NCBI GenBank assembly: GCA_020050475.1
Contig: JAGVKP010000096.1
Coordinates: 1-10,368, forward strand
Reading direction: 5' to 3'
Length of the DNA: 10,368 nucleotides
Source of the DNA: Candidatus Babeliales bacterium
Lineage (GTDB): Bacteria; Babelota; Babeliae; Babelales; JACPOV01
Shown: one piece after another, positions 1-8,000 of the stretch
Numbering within the stretch: position 1 is the stretch's first letter
Layout of the letters: each line of letters begins with the position of its first letter
Translations under genes and position numbers: made by a program
The notes under the pieces: generated by a model
Seen by the model: the letters and a program-made list of their open reading frames with translations, nothing else
Databases searched by the model: none
What the model was told of the DNA's origin: nothing

Positions 1-987
1 CAAATGCTTGAGCGTACAGCGATCTGCAAGTGCGCTCAGTGACTGCGCATGCGGGCCGAACCGCTCAAGCGTAATTCCATTCATGCGCCAGATTAAAGCA
101 CGCATCAATTCTAAAAAACCGTCCCAGATGATATGAGCTGATCGCTCCTGGCTTGCATATCTTGAAAGCCAGGCAATAATGCTACTGAGATCTTTATCAA
201 GAATAGATCTATACAGATGAATAAAATGCTCATCATCAACTGATCCAAGAAGATCGAGTACCGCCTGCTTATTTACTGTTTTGTAAGCAAATCGTACCCG
301 CTCCAAAAGATTAATCGCATCACGAGCGGAACCTTCCGTATGAATAGCAATAATACCGAGCGCCTCATCGTCAGCCGGTATTGATTCTTGCTGGCACATT
401 TGCCGTAAATGAGCAACGAGTTCGGTATGCGCAATAGGCTGAAAAAAAATCTGAAAACAGCGCGAGCGAACCGTATCAATAATTTTATGCGGATCGGTCG
501 TCGCTAAAATAAAAAAAACCGAGCGCGGCGGCTCTTCAAGAATTTTTAAGAAAGCATTGAATGCTGCCTTGCTGAGCATGTGCGCTTCATCAATCAGATA
601 GATTTTTTTGCGACCCATCAGTGGAAGCAATGAAGCTGCTTCAATGATTTGGCGAACATTATCAACCCCGGTATACGATGCTGCATCAATTTCGATAAAA
701 TCCGGATGGCGGCCCTGAAAAAAAAGCTCGCATGAACTACAGACGCGGCACGGTACCGGTGCATTTCTCGGATCTTTTTGAAATTGTGCAAGCTGCTCAC
801 AATTGGCTGCCGCAGCAAAAACGCGTGCCGTGGTCGTTTTGCCGCAACCTCGCTGACCACTCATCAAATAAACCGGAAAGAATTTATCAAGATACAGGCT
901 ATTTTTCAGCATACGGACAGCCAACGATTGGCCAATAATGCCATCAAAGCTTTGCGAGCGCCACTTACGAGCAAGATTTAAATCCAT
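1..987 (-). CDS. dnaX: DNA polymerase III subunit gamma/tau (clamp loader), 3' end off window
   Basis: This is the ATPase subunit of the bacterial clamp loader, which opens the beta sliding clamp and places it on primed DNA. The 329 visible codons, read leftwards from ATG 987, cover the AAA+ motor and the start of the collar domain; the C-terminus lies outside the window. Seen in order: Walker A GQRGCGKT (residues 44-51), a four-cysteine zinc module (C63 and the CRVCSSC cluster C80/C83/C86), Walker B LIDEAH (131-136), sensor 1 LATTDPHK (161-168), the SRC arginine-finger motif (175-177), and sensor 2 GSARDA (219-224). All catalytic and structural residues expected of the family are present. 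The start gives the usual distance from N-terminus to Walker A, and the N-terminal ARKWR...F..IIGQ signature fits. No convincing Shine-Dalgarno is visible. The gene follows the SRP RNA on the same strand by 51 bp. Whether a gamma-type frameshift product exists cannot be judged because that part is missing. Confidence 0.97.
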   Translation of the reverse strand, partial: MDLNLARKWRSQSFDGIIGQSLAVRMLKNSLYLDKFFPVYLMSGQRGCGKTTTARVFAAAANCEQLAQFQKDPRNAPVPCRVCSSCELFFQGRHPDFIEIDAASYTGVDNVRQIIEAASLLPLMGRKKIYLIDEAHMLSKAAFNAFLKILEEPPRSVFFILATTDPHKIIDTVRSRCFQIFFQPIAHTELVAHLRQMCQQESIPADDEALGIIAIHTEGSARDAINLLERVRFAYKTVNKQAVLDLLGSVDDEHFIHLYRSILDKDLSSIIAWLSRYASQERSAHIIWDGFLELMRALIWRMNGITLERFGPHAQSLSALADRCTLKHL

Positions 988-1038
988 AGAAACTGCTTAC
1001 TGTTGGGACAATAACGATAGTTTTAAGAGTACAATAAA

Positions 1039-1124
1039 GGGGAAGTTCATACAAGAATTGAGCTGCTCTTGCTGCTTTCTTTCGAATCTGACAAAGTAAG
1101 CATTCTATCTTTATCAACTTCCCC
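1039..1124 (-). ncRNA. ffs: Signal recognition particle RNA (4.5S type, no Alu domain)
   Basis: I identify this as the RNA core of the bacterial SRP, which with Ffh targets nascent membrane proteins. Read on the minus strand, the ends form a perfect 9-bp stem (GGGGAAGTT with AACTTCCCC). Numbering from 1124, further pairing is AGAAU 19-23 with AUUCU 67-71, then UUUGU 30-34 with GCAAG 53-57. Next comes a 4x4 internal loop CAGA/AGCA and an apical UUC-GAAA-GAA hairpin with the tetraloop at 1080-1083. The E. coli 4.5S apex has the same layout: CAGG/AGCA loop, UCC-GGAA-GGA hairpin, GC-rich stem. The core at 1060-1092 aligns to it without gaps with few changes. Position just upstream of dnaX matches scr-dnaX in Bacillus. 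The RNA is followed by TTTATT, which could serve as its terminator. Exact 5' and 3' ends are inferred from the stem. No good -35/-10 pair was found upstream. Confidence 0.85.
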
Positions 1125-1265
1125 AACTTTTTGACAGTGACAATAGTTTAGAGAAAACCACCCCCTGATCATACCCGAATTTCACCTAACCAGCAATGTG
1201 TATCTTACCGATTGGCCATTGCACATTTCATTGCGTTTACCCAAATAGCGCTTTTACTCTGAAGC

Positions 1266-1288
1266 TATAGTAACGATCTAAAAAAAGG
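1266..1288 (+). promoter_or_regulatory. Possible -10 box and ribosome binding site of the WD40-protein gene
   Basis: TATAGT at 1266-1271 resembles a -10 box, 23 bp before the start codon, but no recognisable -35 lies 16-18 bp upstream. AAAGG at 1284-1288 stands 6 bp before ATG 1295 and is the only Shine-Dalgarno-like stretch. An in-frame stop (TAA 1271-1273) and the absence of any start-type codon between it and 1295 fix the start of the gene at 1295. The rest of the gap from 1125 to 1265 holds only a weak hairpin and no gene that I can see; it must also contain the promoter of the leftward SRP RNA. Confidence 0.35.
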
Positions 1289-1294
1289 TTTCCC

Positions 1295-3379
1295 ATGCTC
1301 TTTATGTTAGTTCTCACGCTCATCACATTTAGCGGACAAGTAGCTGCTGCATCACACAGCCCACAATCAACGACACAAAGGGTAACGGTTCAACTGAAAG
1401 ATGGGGAAGAATCAGAAATATCTCAAGCAACATTCAAGCAGTTAATTGCCGCCTCTAAAACTATCGCGAATGATACCACATACATGGAAAATCAGCGGTT
1501 GACTTTACAAGAAATACCGGCGCCAGCATTTGCTGAAATAGTTCAGTTAATCAAACATATCAACAGGGTCGCCGCGCTTCTTGCCAAAAAAAAACGTATT
1601 TTTTCTTTAGCAAAATTACTCACGTATGCTCGCTTTCTTGATGCCAGCGTGTTGGAAAACGCGCTGGAAAAAAGAATCAAACAGCTCATTCGCACCGAAA
1701 AAAGCATATACAACCTCGATAAGCTCAAAAAGAATATGGCAAATGATAATCTCAATAAAGCACTTTTAAATAGTATCGAAAGTAAACGTGCCTTCTTAAT
1801 GAGTAAAAAAAATGCCAACCAGATTAAGATCGATCCTGCAGCATATAATTTTATTCTTCAAGATGGGATTTTAAATAAGCCACTTACTGATAAAAATCGG
1901 ATTGACATACTTATTGAATCATCGCAAATGCTGAAAGACATGTTTAATGATATGGAAAATACTCAATCAAACGTCTTTTACATGGACACTATTACTCAAA
2001 AAACGTTCGAACAGCTCTACCTACTGATTGAAGATTTTAATGACAGCAAAAAAATAAACACGCGGTTGGCAGATAATAAAACATACAGCATTCGTGATCT
2101 GGCAAATATGCTCAATGCAGCAAATTTTTTTGACATTAATATACTTATGGTAAGCATCATTCAAGCACTTGCAGCGAGGTTGCTTTTACCGAGCTCGCTT
2201 GAACAATTAAAAAATGGGGCGCGCTGGCCAAATGATTTGCAAATTCCCGCAGAGCTTGATTTTGCGATTACATCGCAGATTAAAAATAATATTTCAATGA
2301 ACAATATTATTTACACCCTTTTTGCTCTAGAAGGCCATACCAGCGATATTTCATCAATAGGCTGGAGCCCGGATGGTAAAAATATAGTAACCGGATCGTG
2401 GGATAATACAGCCAATATTTGGAATGCGCAAACGGGCACGTTTATAAGAAAATTATCACAACACACTGATATTATCTATGCGGTTGCATGGAGTCCTAAC
2501 GGCAATCTCATAGCTACCGCTTCAAGCGATCGCACTGCCTGCTTGTGGGATGCCGCTACCGGTAAACGAGTACACACTCTTTCAGGACATACCAACGAAA
2601 TTCTCTTTATTACCTGGAGCCCAGACAGCGCGTATCTTGCTACCGGATCGTACGATAGACAAATAAAAATATGGAATAGCAAAACAGGCACGCTCGTGCG
2701 CGAAATGGCCGAAACTATCGGTATTTCTTCAATCGCGTGGAGCCCAGATGGGAAATACCTAGCAATCGGCCTCGCGAACGGTACCATTAAGCTTATGGAT
2801 CCTGCTTCCTGGTCAGTTGCCCGCTCTTTTTCTGGCTCTCCGCACGATGTCAAAACGCTTGCATGGAGTCCTATCAGCAATCATCTTGCTGCAGGATCGG
2901 CGGATGGAATTATCCGCATATGGAATGCGCAAACGGGCCAGATAATCCACTCTCTGAAAGGGCATGCCGATGCCATTGGATCAGTAAGTTGGAATTATAA
3001 TGAAAAATATTTGGCAAGCGGGTCAACTGATACAGAAAACAAAATATGGAATGCCAAAACAGGAGCGTTTATTCGCACCTTTTATCAACAGTCCAGCGCT
3101 ACGCATTGTGTAGCTTGGAGCCCAATCGAGAATAACATAGCGACCGGATCAGAAGAAAAAATGCCGTTTGTGTTTTGTTATCTGGATGCTGATGCTTTAA
3201 AATCAATAACACTTGATCAGATATTGCTTATTGCTCTAGCGCGCGACTTAGGTAAACAAAACAAAAAATTAGAACTCAACAGCCATCTTCAAAAAATTTT
3301 TGACACTATGTCTCCTGCCATTCAAGAATTTTTGGTAAGCGGCCAAGGGGTAAAGAAATTCTCAGAGAAACCCCTCTGA
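1295..3379 (+). CDS. Exported protein with two Skp1/BTB-like domains and a seven-bladed WD40 propeller
   Basis: This is a 694-residue protein of unknown role, probably acting at the cell surface or in a host. Residues 1-19 look like a Sec signal peptide (hydrophobic core, small residues before a likely cut near VAAA-S), although the n-region lacks basic residues. Residues 29-133 and 183-298 appear to be two copies of a Skp1/BTB-like fold. Each has a strand with a [L/Q]xDG turn, a middle helix, and a C-terminal stretch like Skp1's L..AANYLDI (LLTYARFLDASVL at 108-120; MLNAANFFDINIL at 272-284). Seven WD40 blades fill 342-633 (starts near 342, 388, 430, 472, 513, 555, 597), most showing GH, WSPDG and IWN/LWD signatures; a full propeller is predicted. 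A helical tail (634-694, LTLDQILLIALA-like) closes the protein. Blades 4 and 7 are degenerate. Eukaryotic SCF ligases use Skp1 plus F-box/WD40 subunits, so a mimicry role is tempting but is inference. WD40 and signal peptide are solid; the Skp1-like call rests on visual similarity. Confidence 0.88.
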   Translation: MLFMLVLTLITFSGQVAAASHSPQSTTQRVTVQLKDGEESEISQATFKQLIAASKTIANDTTYMENQRLTLQEIPAPAFAEIVQLIKHINRVAALLAKKKRIFSLAKLLTYARFLDASVLENALEKRIKQLIRTEKSIYNLDKLKKNMANDNLNKALLNSIESKRAFLMSKKNANQIKIDPAAYNFILQDGILNKPLTDKNRIDILIESSQMLKDMFNDMENTQSNVFYMDTITQKTFEQLYLLIEDFNDSKKINTRLADNKTYSIRDLANMLNAANFFDINILMVSIIQALAARLLLPSSLEQLKNGARWPNDLQIPAELDFAITSQIKNNISMNNIIYTLFALEGHTSDISSIGWSPDGKNIVTGSWDNTANIWNAQTGTFIRKLSQHTDIIYAVAWSPNGNLIATASSDRTACLWDAATGKRVHTLSGHTNEILFITWSPDSAYLATGSYDRQIKIWNSKTGTLVREMAETIGISSIAWSPDGKYLAIGLANGTIKLMDPASWSVARSFSGSPHDVKTLAWSPISNHLAAGSADGIIRIWNAQTGQIIHSLKGHADAIGSVSWNYNEKYLASGSTDTENKIWNAKTGAFIRTFYQQSSATHCVAWSPIENNIATGSEEKMPFVFCYLDADALKSITLDQILLIALARDLGKQNKKLELNSHLQKIFDTMSPAIQEFLVSGQGVKKFSEKPL

Positions 3380-3386
3380 TCTTTTT
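3362..3386 (+). terminator. Rho-independent terminator, probably bidirectional
   Basis: A 6-bp stem TCAGAG (3362-3367) and CTCTGA (3374-3379) with loop AAACCC is followed by TCTTTTT. The stop codon of the WD40-protein gene forms the end of the stem. On the minus strand the same hairpin is followed by GAATTTCTTTA, so it could also end the converging antiporter-ogt operon, whose stop codon lies only 5 bp away. The stem is short, so efficiency is uncertain. Confidence 0.6.
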
Positions 3387-3894
3387 ACTCTCGATCTTCG
3401 TTTCGCTCCATAAAGAGTTTTTTTTCATGCTCCAAAAGCCACTCTTTTCGCCATCTTCCACCGGCATAACCAGCTTTATCACCACTTTTTGCAATAACGC
3501 GATGACACGGAATAATGATCGATACGGCATTTGCAGCGTTTGCTTGCGCAACAGCGCGCACCGCCTTTGTGGTCGCACAGCGTGATGCTTGATCGCTATA
3601 ACTTATCGTATGGCCGTACGGTATCGTATGCAAAGCTTGCCATGCTTTGCGCTGAAAACGCGTTCCTTGCAAACGCAACGGAACAGAAAACTGTCGCAAT
3701 GTCCCACTAAAATAGGCGTGCAATTCTGCCCTTAAAAGATCGGCGAGCGATTGCATTGATCTCGGTATCGGATTGGTGCGCGATGGCACATGCTTTTCTT
3801 GAGTAAACTGCAGTCGCACGAGCGCATCATCAACAAATAGAGCCTCCATCGCTCCAAGCGGCGTTGGCAGCATAATTGAGTAAGTCTTATTCAT
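3385..3894 (-). CDS. ogt: Methylated-DNA-[protein]-cysteine S-methyltransferase (O6-alkylguanine repair)
   Basis: This is a suicide DNA-repair protein that moves the alkyl group from O6-alkylguanine (or O4-alkylthymine) in DNA onto its own cysteine, restoring the base in the cytoplasm. The 169-residue length fits a stand-alone Ogt rather than Ada, which has an extra regulatory domain. The active-site motif IPCHRV puts the acceptor at C130. Relative to human AGT, the base-flipping arginine (R113), the hinge asparagine (N122) and the ISY tyrosine (Y99) are all conserved at the right spacing. The family signature FQRKAWQALHTIPYG precedes them, and AGYAGG..RKEWLLEHE closes the domain. The N-terminal half is the usual poorly conserved alpha/beta domain. 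The start ATG 3894 is 14 bp after the stop of the antiporter gene, so the two are very likely co-transcribed; the Shine-Dalgarno is weak. No reason to doubt activity is visible. Confidence 0.95.
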   Translation of the reverse strand: MNKTYSIMLPTPLGAMEALFVDDALVRLQFTQEKHVPSRTNPIPRSMQSLADLLRAELHAYFSGTLRQFSVPLRLQGTRFQRKAWQALHTIPYGHTISYSDQASRCATTKAVRAVAQANAANAVSIIIPCHRVIAKSGDKAGYAGGRWRKEWLLEHEKKLFMERNEDRE

Positions 3895-3908
3895 TTTTTA
3901 TGGTCACG

Positions 3909-4829
3909 TTAGAGTAAAAATGTTGCCACATAGCCAATAAAAACAAAAATCAGCAAAGCCCCGGCCACACGGCTTTTTTTAATGATACCAAAAGAGTGCA
4001 GACTCACAATAAAAAGAAGTGTTAGGATAGTTACGAGCAATACATAATAATGCTTGTCTATCGGAAAGTTGATAGGGCTTATGATGGCCAAAAGACCCAG
4101 CGCCACAATATTTGAAAATGCTGAGCTCATAATGTGCCCAATTGAAAGCTCTACCGTATTTCTCAGCCACGAGCTAATCATGAGTACCAGTTCTGGCAAA
4201 TTGGTGCCAAAAGCAAAAAGAAGCACCCCTACCATCAGCGGCGTCAATTGAAAACTTGTCAGAAGCTGTTCTGATAAAGAAACGGTCAAATGAGAACTTA
4301 TTATAATAACCGCCATCGCAGCTACAGCACCAAAAGCATTTTTAAAAAGCACCGGGCCATCTTTCGCGGTAATAATATACGCCTCCTGCCCCGGATGATG
4401 GTGATACAATTTGCGCAATGCTGCCAAGCACAGTATGGTTAAAAAACAACCTTCAAGAAAACCAAATTTTCCACGTAACCCAAGCAACAGTGCAAAAACA
4501 ATGAGAGCGTTTTCAATTAAGACATTTCGATTAGCAACCAGATCAGATTGCTGAGAGCTCATTATAAGATTACAGCCAAGCAAAAGACCAATAAGAACAA
4601 CAATACCACCAAAAAGGTTACCAATAATCAGTGGCGCAAGGTCATCAGTCAATGCATTGATTCCAATAAAAAATTCCGGTAACGTCGTAAAAAAACCAAG
4701 CATTAATCCAAGAAAATAAAGCGGGAGCTTCACCCTGCTGGCTATTAACCGTATTTTACGAATAAAAAAATCTGAACTTAGCGATAAAATACCAAATAGA
4801 ACTATCAGATAAACAAAATGCGTAACCAC
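3909..4829 (-). CDS. CaCA-family sodium/calcium-type antiporter
   Basis: This inner-membrane cation antiporter has 306 residues and consists almost entirely of about ten hydrophobic segments, the size of bacterial NCX/YrbG-type members. CaCA proteins exchange Ca2+ (or another cation) for Na+ or H+. Two inverted alpha-repeats are visible: GFFTTLPEFFIG with E52 (45-56) followed by IIGNLFGG, and LLFAFGTNLPELV with E213 (203-215) followed by SIGHIMSSAFSNI. The two P-E glutamates are the expected ion ligands. Departures from the usual GTSxPE...GSN consensus are the TTLPE in repeat 1, GTNLPE in repeat 2 and GHIMSSAFSN instead of GN..GSN.xN, so ion preference cannot be assigned. The start is GTG 4829 (GTG GTT ACG), supported by AAAGGAG six bases upstream; the preceding in-frame codons reach a stop at once. 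It is the first gene of an operon with ogt. Confidence 0.9.
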   Translation of the reverse strand: MVTHFVYLIVLFGILSLSSDFFIRKIRLIASRVKLPLYFLGLMLGFFTTLPEFFIGINALTDDLAPLIIGNLFGGIVVLIGLLLGCNLIMSSQQSDLVANRNVLIENALIVFALLLGLRGKFGFLEGCFLTILCLAALRKLYHHHPGQEAYIITAKDGPVLFKNAFGAVAAMAVIIISSHLTVSLSEQLLTSFQLTPLMVGVLLFAFGTNLPELVLMISSWLRNTVELSIGHIMSSAFSNIVALGLLAIISPINFPIDKHYYVLLVTILTLLFIVSLHSFGIIKKSRVAGALLIFVFIGYVATFLL

Positions 4830-4835
4830 TACTTA

Positions 4836-4842
4836 CTCCTTT
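4836..4842 (-). promoter_or_regulatory. Ribosome binding site of the antiporter gene
   Basis: AAAGGAG on the minus strand lies 6 bases before GTG 4829. It is one of the clearest Shine-Dalgarno sequences in the window and decides the non-ATG start, because an in-frame stop (TAA, complement of 4833-4835) blocks any longer reading. Confidence 0.75.
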
Positions 4843-4846
4843 ACTC

Positions 4847-4889
4847 TATCTCATGTAAGTATCATACAAGAGTTACGCATCGCCTAGAA
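4847..4889. repeat. 43-bp direct repeat, copy A
   Basis: This sequence, beginning TATCTCATGTA and ending CGCCTAGAA on the plus strand, recurs at 9269-9311 in the same orientation with 41 of 43 identical bases (differences at 4856 and 4858). It lies between the divergent antiporter and SNF2 genes. On the minus strand it contains TATGAT (4861-4866), which sits at a suitable distance to be the -10 box of the antiporter operon, though no good -35 is present. Confidence 0.85.
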
Positions 4890-4929
4890 GTTCTTGCTTG
4901 ATACTTCATTAGTTTCTGCTACGCTCCTC

Positions 4930-4959
4930 TTGCGTGCTTTTCTTTTGCTTTAATAAAAT
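4930..4959 (+). promoter_or_regulatory. Possible promoter of the SNF2 gene
   Basis: TTGCGT (4930-4935) and TAAAAT (4954-4959) are spaced by 18 bp and followed by an AT-rich leader. The predicted transcript would start near 4966, about 60 bases before the SNF2 start codon. The remaining gap between 4830 and 5019 contains the 43-bp repeat and no other recognisable element. This is a consensus match by eye only. Confidence 0.35.
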
Positions 4960-5028
4960 TAAAGTGCTCTTGTTTTATTTTCGCAATCTACTCAAAATCT
5001 CTACCCCAGATCCGATGGCGTGGTATAT

Positions 5029-8000
5029 ATGGCAACTTCTTATGGAAGAACGTGGTGGGGCCAAAAATGGCTCGAAACTTTTAACGGTATTGATTATGAA
5101 AATCGTTTGGAACGAGGAAGAACGTATGCAAATACCGGACGAGCCTATGATATTAAAATTTCCGGTCATGTTGTCACCGCTCGAGTTCGCGGTTCAATGC
5201 CGTCGCCTTACAAAGTAAAAATCAGCTTCAAAGAGTTTGATCAAACTACTCAAGAAAAATTAAAGAAAATTGTCACCGATTCTCCGCTTATTCTGTCACA
5301 ATTACTGAATAAAAGTTTACCTCATCAAATAATCAACAGCCTGGAAGAAAGAAAAATTAAGCTTTTTCCCTCAAGTTGGGGAGAAATTGAAGCAAGTTGT
5401 AATTGCCCTGATAGCGCAATGCCATGTAAGCATATTGCCGCAGTTATTTATCTTTTGTGTGCTCAAATTGATAAAAATCCGTTCACTCTTTTTGAAGTAC
5501 ACAATTGCGATTTGCTTAACTTAATTGCCGACTATCGCGATGGACGCATAAGAGAAATTCAGAAAATAACGACCGTAGCAGAAATATTCAAACCCTCTGA
5601 AGTATCTGCTCAACCGCAAACTGCTGATCTGACAATAGATTTATCTAAAATTTGTAATCTATCAAATTGCATTGTAACGATACTTGAAAATACGCCACCT
5701 TTTTATAATAAAAACTTCCGAGACATCTTGGCGTCAATGTACACCTATTGGCAAACCCACTCTCGTAACTACAAAAAGTTTAATAGCCCTGTTTATATAA
5801 ACATTGCAACAAGTAAATCCAAAACTAAGTTCTCCCCTGAAGAGCTCTTTTTGGAAAAGTGGCACCACCCAGAAAAATTTAATGATTGTTACTTAGAAGT
5901 GCACGAAAACTATTCCATTCAGCTTATAGGTGATGATTCAGCAAATATTTTTGGCCTAGAGGATAAGGGCAAACTTGGCTTTCTTACTTTTTTAGACGAA
6001 CTACCAAGCGCATTACTCCACAAATTTTGCCCAAAAATAAGATTTTTCCATACCTTATATCAATACGCAGTTATTTTATTGGAGCGCGCTGCCATCATTC
6101 CGCAAATTTTGCAAATCAACCAAGAAGCTACATTGATACGATGGATTCCTGCTCTCTTTGATTCAAACGTCAAAGAGATTTATCGTCAATTATGCGATAG
6201 TTGTCCAGCAGATTTAGTGGTTTATAATGGAAAGAAAATATCTACGCAAGAGCAAATACAAACAGCTGTTTCTTGGATGTTATCTGGCCTCATTTACGAT
6301 AACCTTCCAACAAATCTAAAAAATAGTCGCTCATCAGATGTATTTCAACTATTTTTCTATGCGCAAAAGCTCAATTTTAAAAACTTTGCAGACAAAGAGA
6401 CACCACATTCGATTCATCAATGGCTATCAAAATTATACCTCGCTCAAAGGCCTCACAAACTCTATCTAACAATCGAAGAGGTAAGCGGAGAATTTGAGCT
6501 TATACCTCAAGTCCTACTGGATAATGCAAAGCTGCCGATTAGTATCAAAAAAGCATTGCAAACAGATAAAGTAGAAAAAAGACTTGAAATTTTATCAGAT
6601 CTTTCTTTAATCGCCCGTTACTTACCAAAATTTGATTCGATGATTCAAGATGCATCTAGCACTCGCTTTAGTATAGATGATTTTGCTCCGTTATTTTCGC
6701 ATATACTCCCTGCACTGGAAGCCATTGGTATTGTCATTGTTTTACCTAGATCTTTACATAAAGTTTTGAAACCGAAACTAAATTTAGCACTCAAATCAAA
6801 ATCAAAGCTCAGTGCTGATAGATCAAGCTTTATCTCACTCGAAAATCTTTTGGAGTTTAATTGGCAAATTGCTATTGGCGAGCAAGTTGTATCTATTGAA
6901 GAGTTTAAAAAAATACTTAAGCACTCAGGCAATCTTGTCAGACTCATGGATAGGTATGTCTTGCTAGATGAAAAAGAGATTGCACAACTTTTAAAGAAGA
7001 TAGAACAGTTGCCGTATCATTTAGAACAAGAAGATTTAATGCAGGCCATACTTGCTCAAGAGATTGAAGGAGCAGTTGTAAGCCTTGATAGTAATCTGAC
7101 CAAATTCAGTCAATCTTTTAACCGGCACGAACAATTACCGATCCCGCATAATCTTAAGGCAGATTTGCGCCCCTATCAAGAGCGTGGGTTTAATTGGCTT
7201 ATGCAAAATATTAATTCATCATTTGGCAGCATATTAGCAGATGATATGGGACTTGGAAAAACCATCCAAATCATTACGGTAATTTTACATTTAAAAAATC
7301 ATGGATTGCTTAATAAAAAACAACGCGTACTGATTGTTTGTCCAACAGGCCTTCTGAGTAATTGGGATAAAGAATTTAAAAAATTTGCTCCCGACATTAC
7401 TACCTTCGTATATCATGGAACTCAGCGGGAACTACAAAAAGAATACGATGTCATGATTACATCGTATGGCCTGGTCAGAAGTGATAAAAAAGAATTAAAC
7501 AAAAGAAAATGGCTATTGCTCGTAATTGATGAAGCTCAGAATATAAAAAACCCGTATACAGAACAAACAAAAGCCATTAAATTTATAGATGCTGCACATA
7601 AAATAGCTATGAGCGGCACTCCAGTTGAAAATAGACTTCTCGAATATTGGAGCATTTTTGATTTTACCAACAAACCCTACCTTGGCAGCCTGAAGCAATT
7701 TAATGATCGTTATGCCGCACCTATAGAAAAAGAGCGTAATGAAGAATGCATGAATCGCTTTAAGAAAATTACAGCACCATTTATACTGCGTCGTTTAAAA
7801 AGCGATAAAAGTATCATCGCAGATTTACCAAAAAAAATAGAAGCCAATCGTTACTGCGTTTTAACTCCAGAGCAAACAGCATTATATCAAAAGATTGTGG
7901 ATGCTTCCATACAAAAAATAGAAGCCACCGAAGGAATTAAGCGTAAGGGATTGGTACTTCAATTAATTAACTCGCTCAAGCAAGTATGTAATCACCCCGC

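Noticed and set aside
1131..1136. Perfect TTGACA as a -35 box for the WD40-protein gene
   Set aside because: No -10-like hexamer lies 16-18 bp downstream (the bases there are AAAACC), and it is about 160 bp from the start codon.
1193..1222. Hairpin GCAATG/CATTGC in the gap before the WD40-protein gene
   Set aside because: Only a 6-bp stem with a long loop and no U-run; likely chance.
1543..1818. Leftward open frame inside the WD40-protein gene (and a similar one at 2476-2880)
   Set aside because: Fully overlapped by a gene with clear domains; translations show no family features and look like antisense reading.
4934..5218. Rightward open frame overlapping the start of the SNF2 gene
   Set aside because: Overlaps the conserved SWIM-family N-terminus in another frame; its translation is composition-biased and unrecognisable.
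7528..7539. DEAQ in place of DEAH in the SNF2 Walker B motif as a sign of inactivity
   Set aside because: DEAQ is common in bacterial SNF2-type ATPases and both acidic residues are present.
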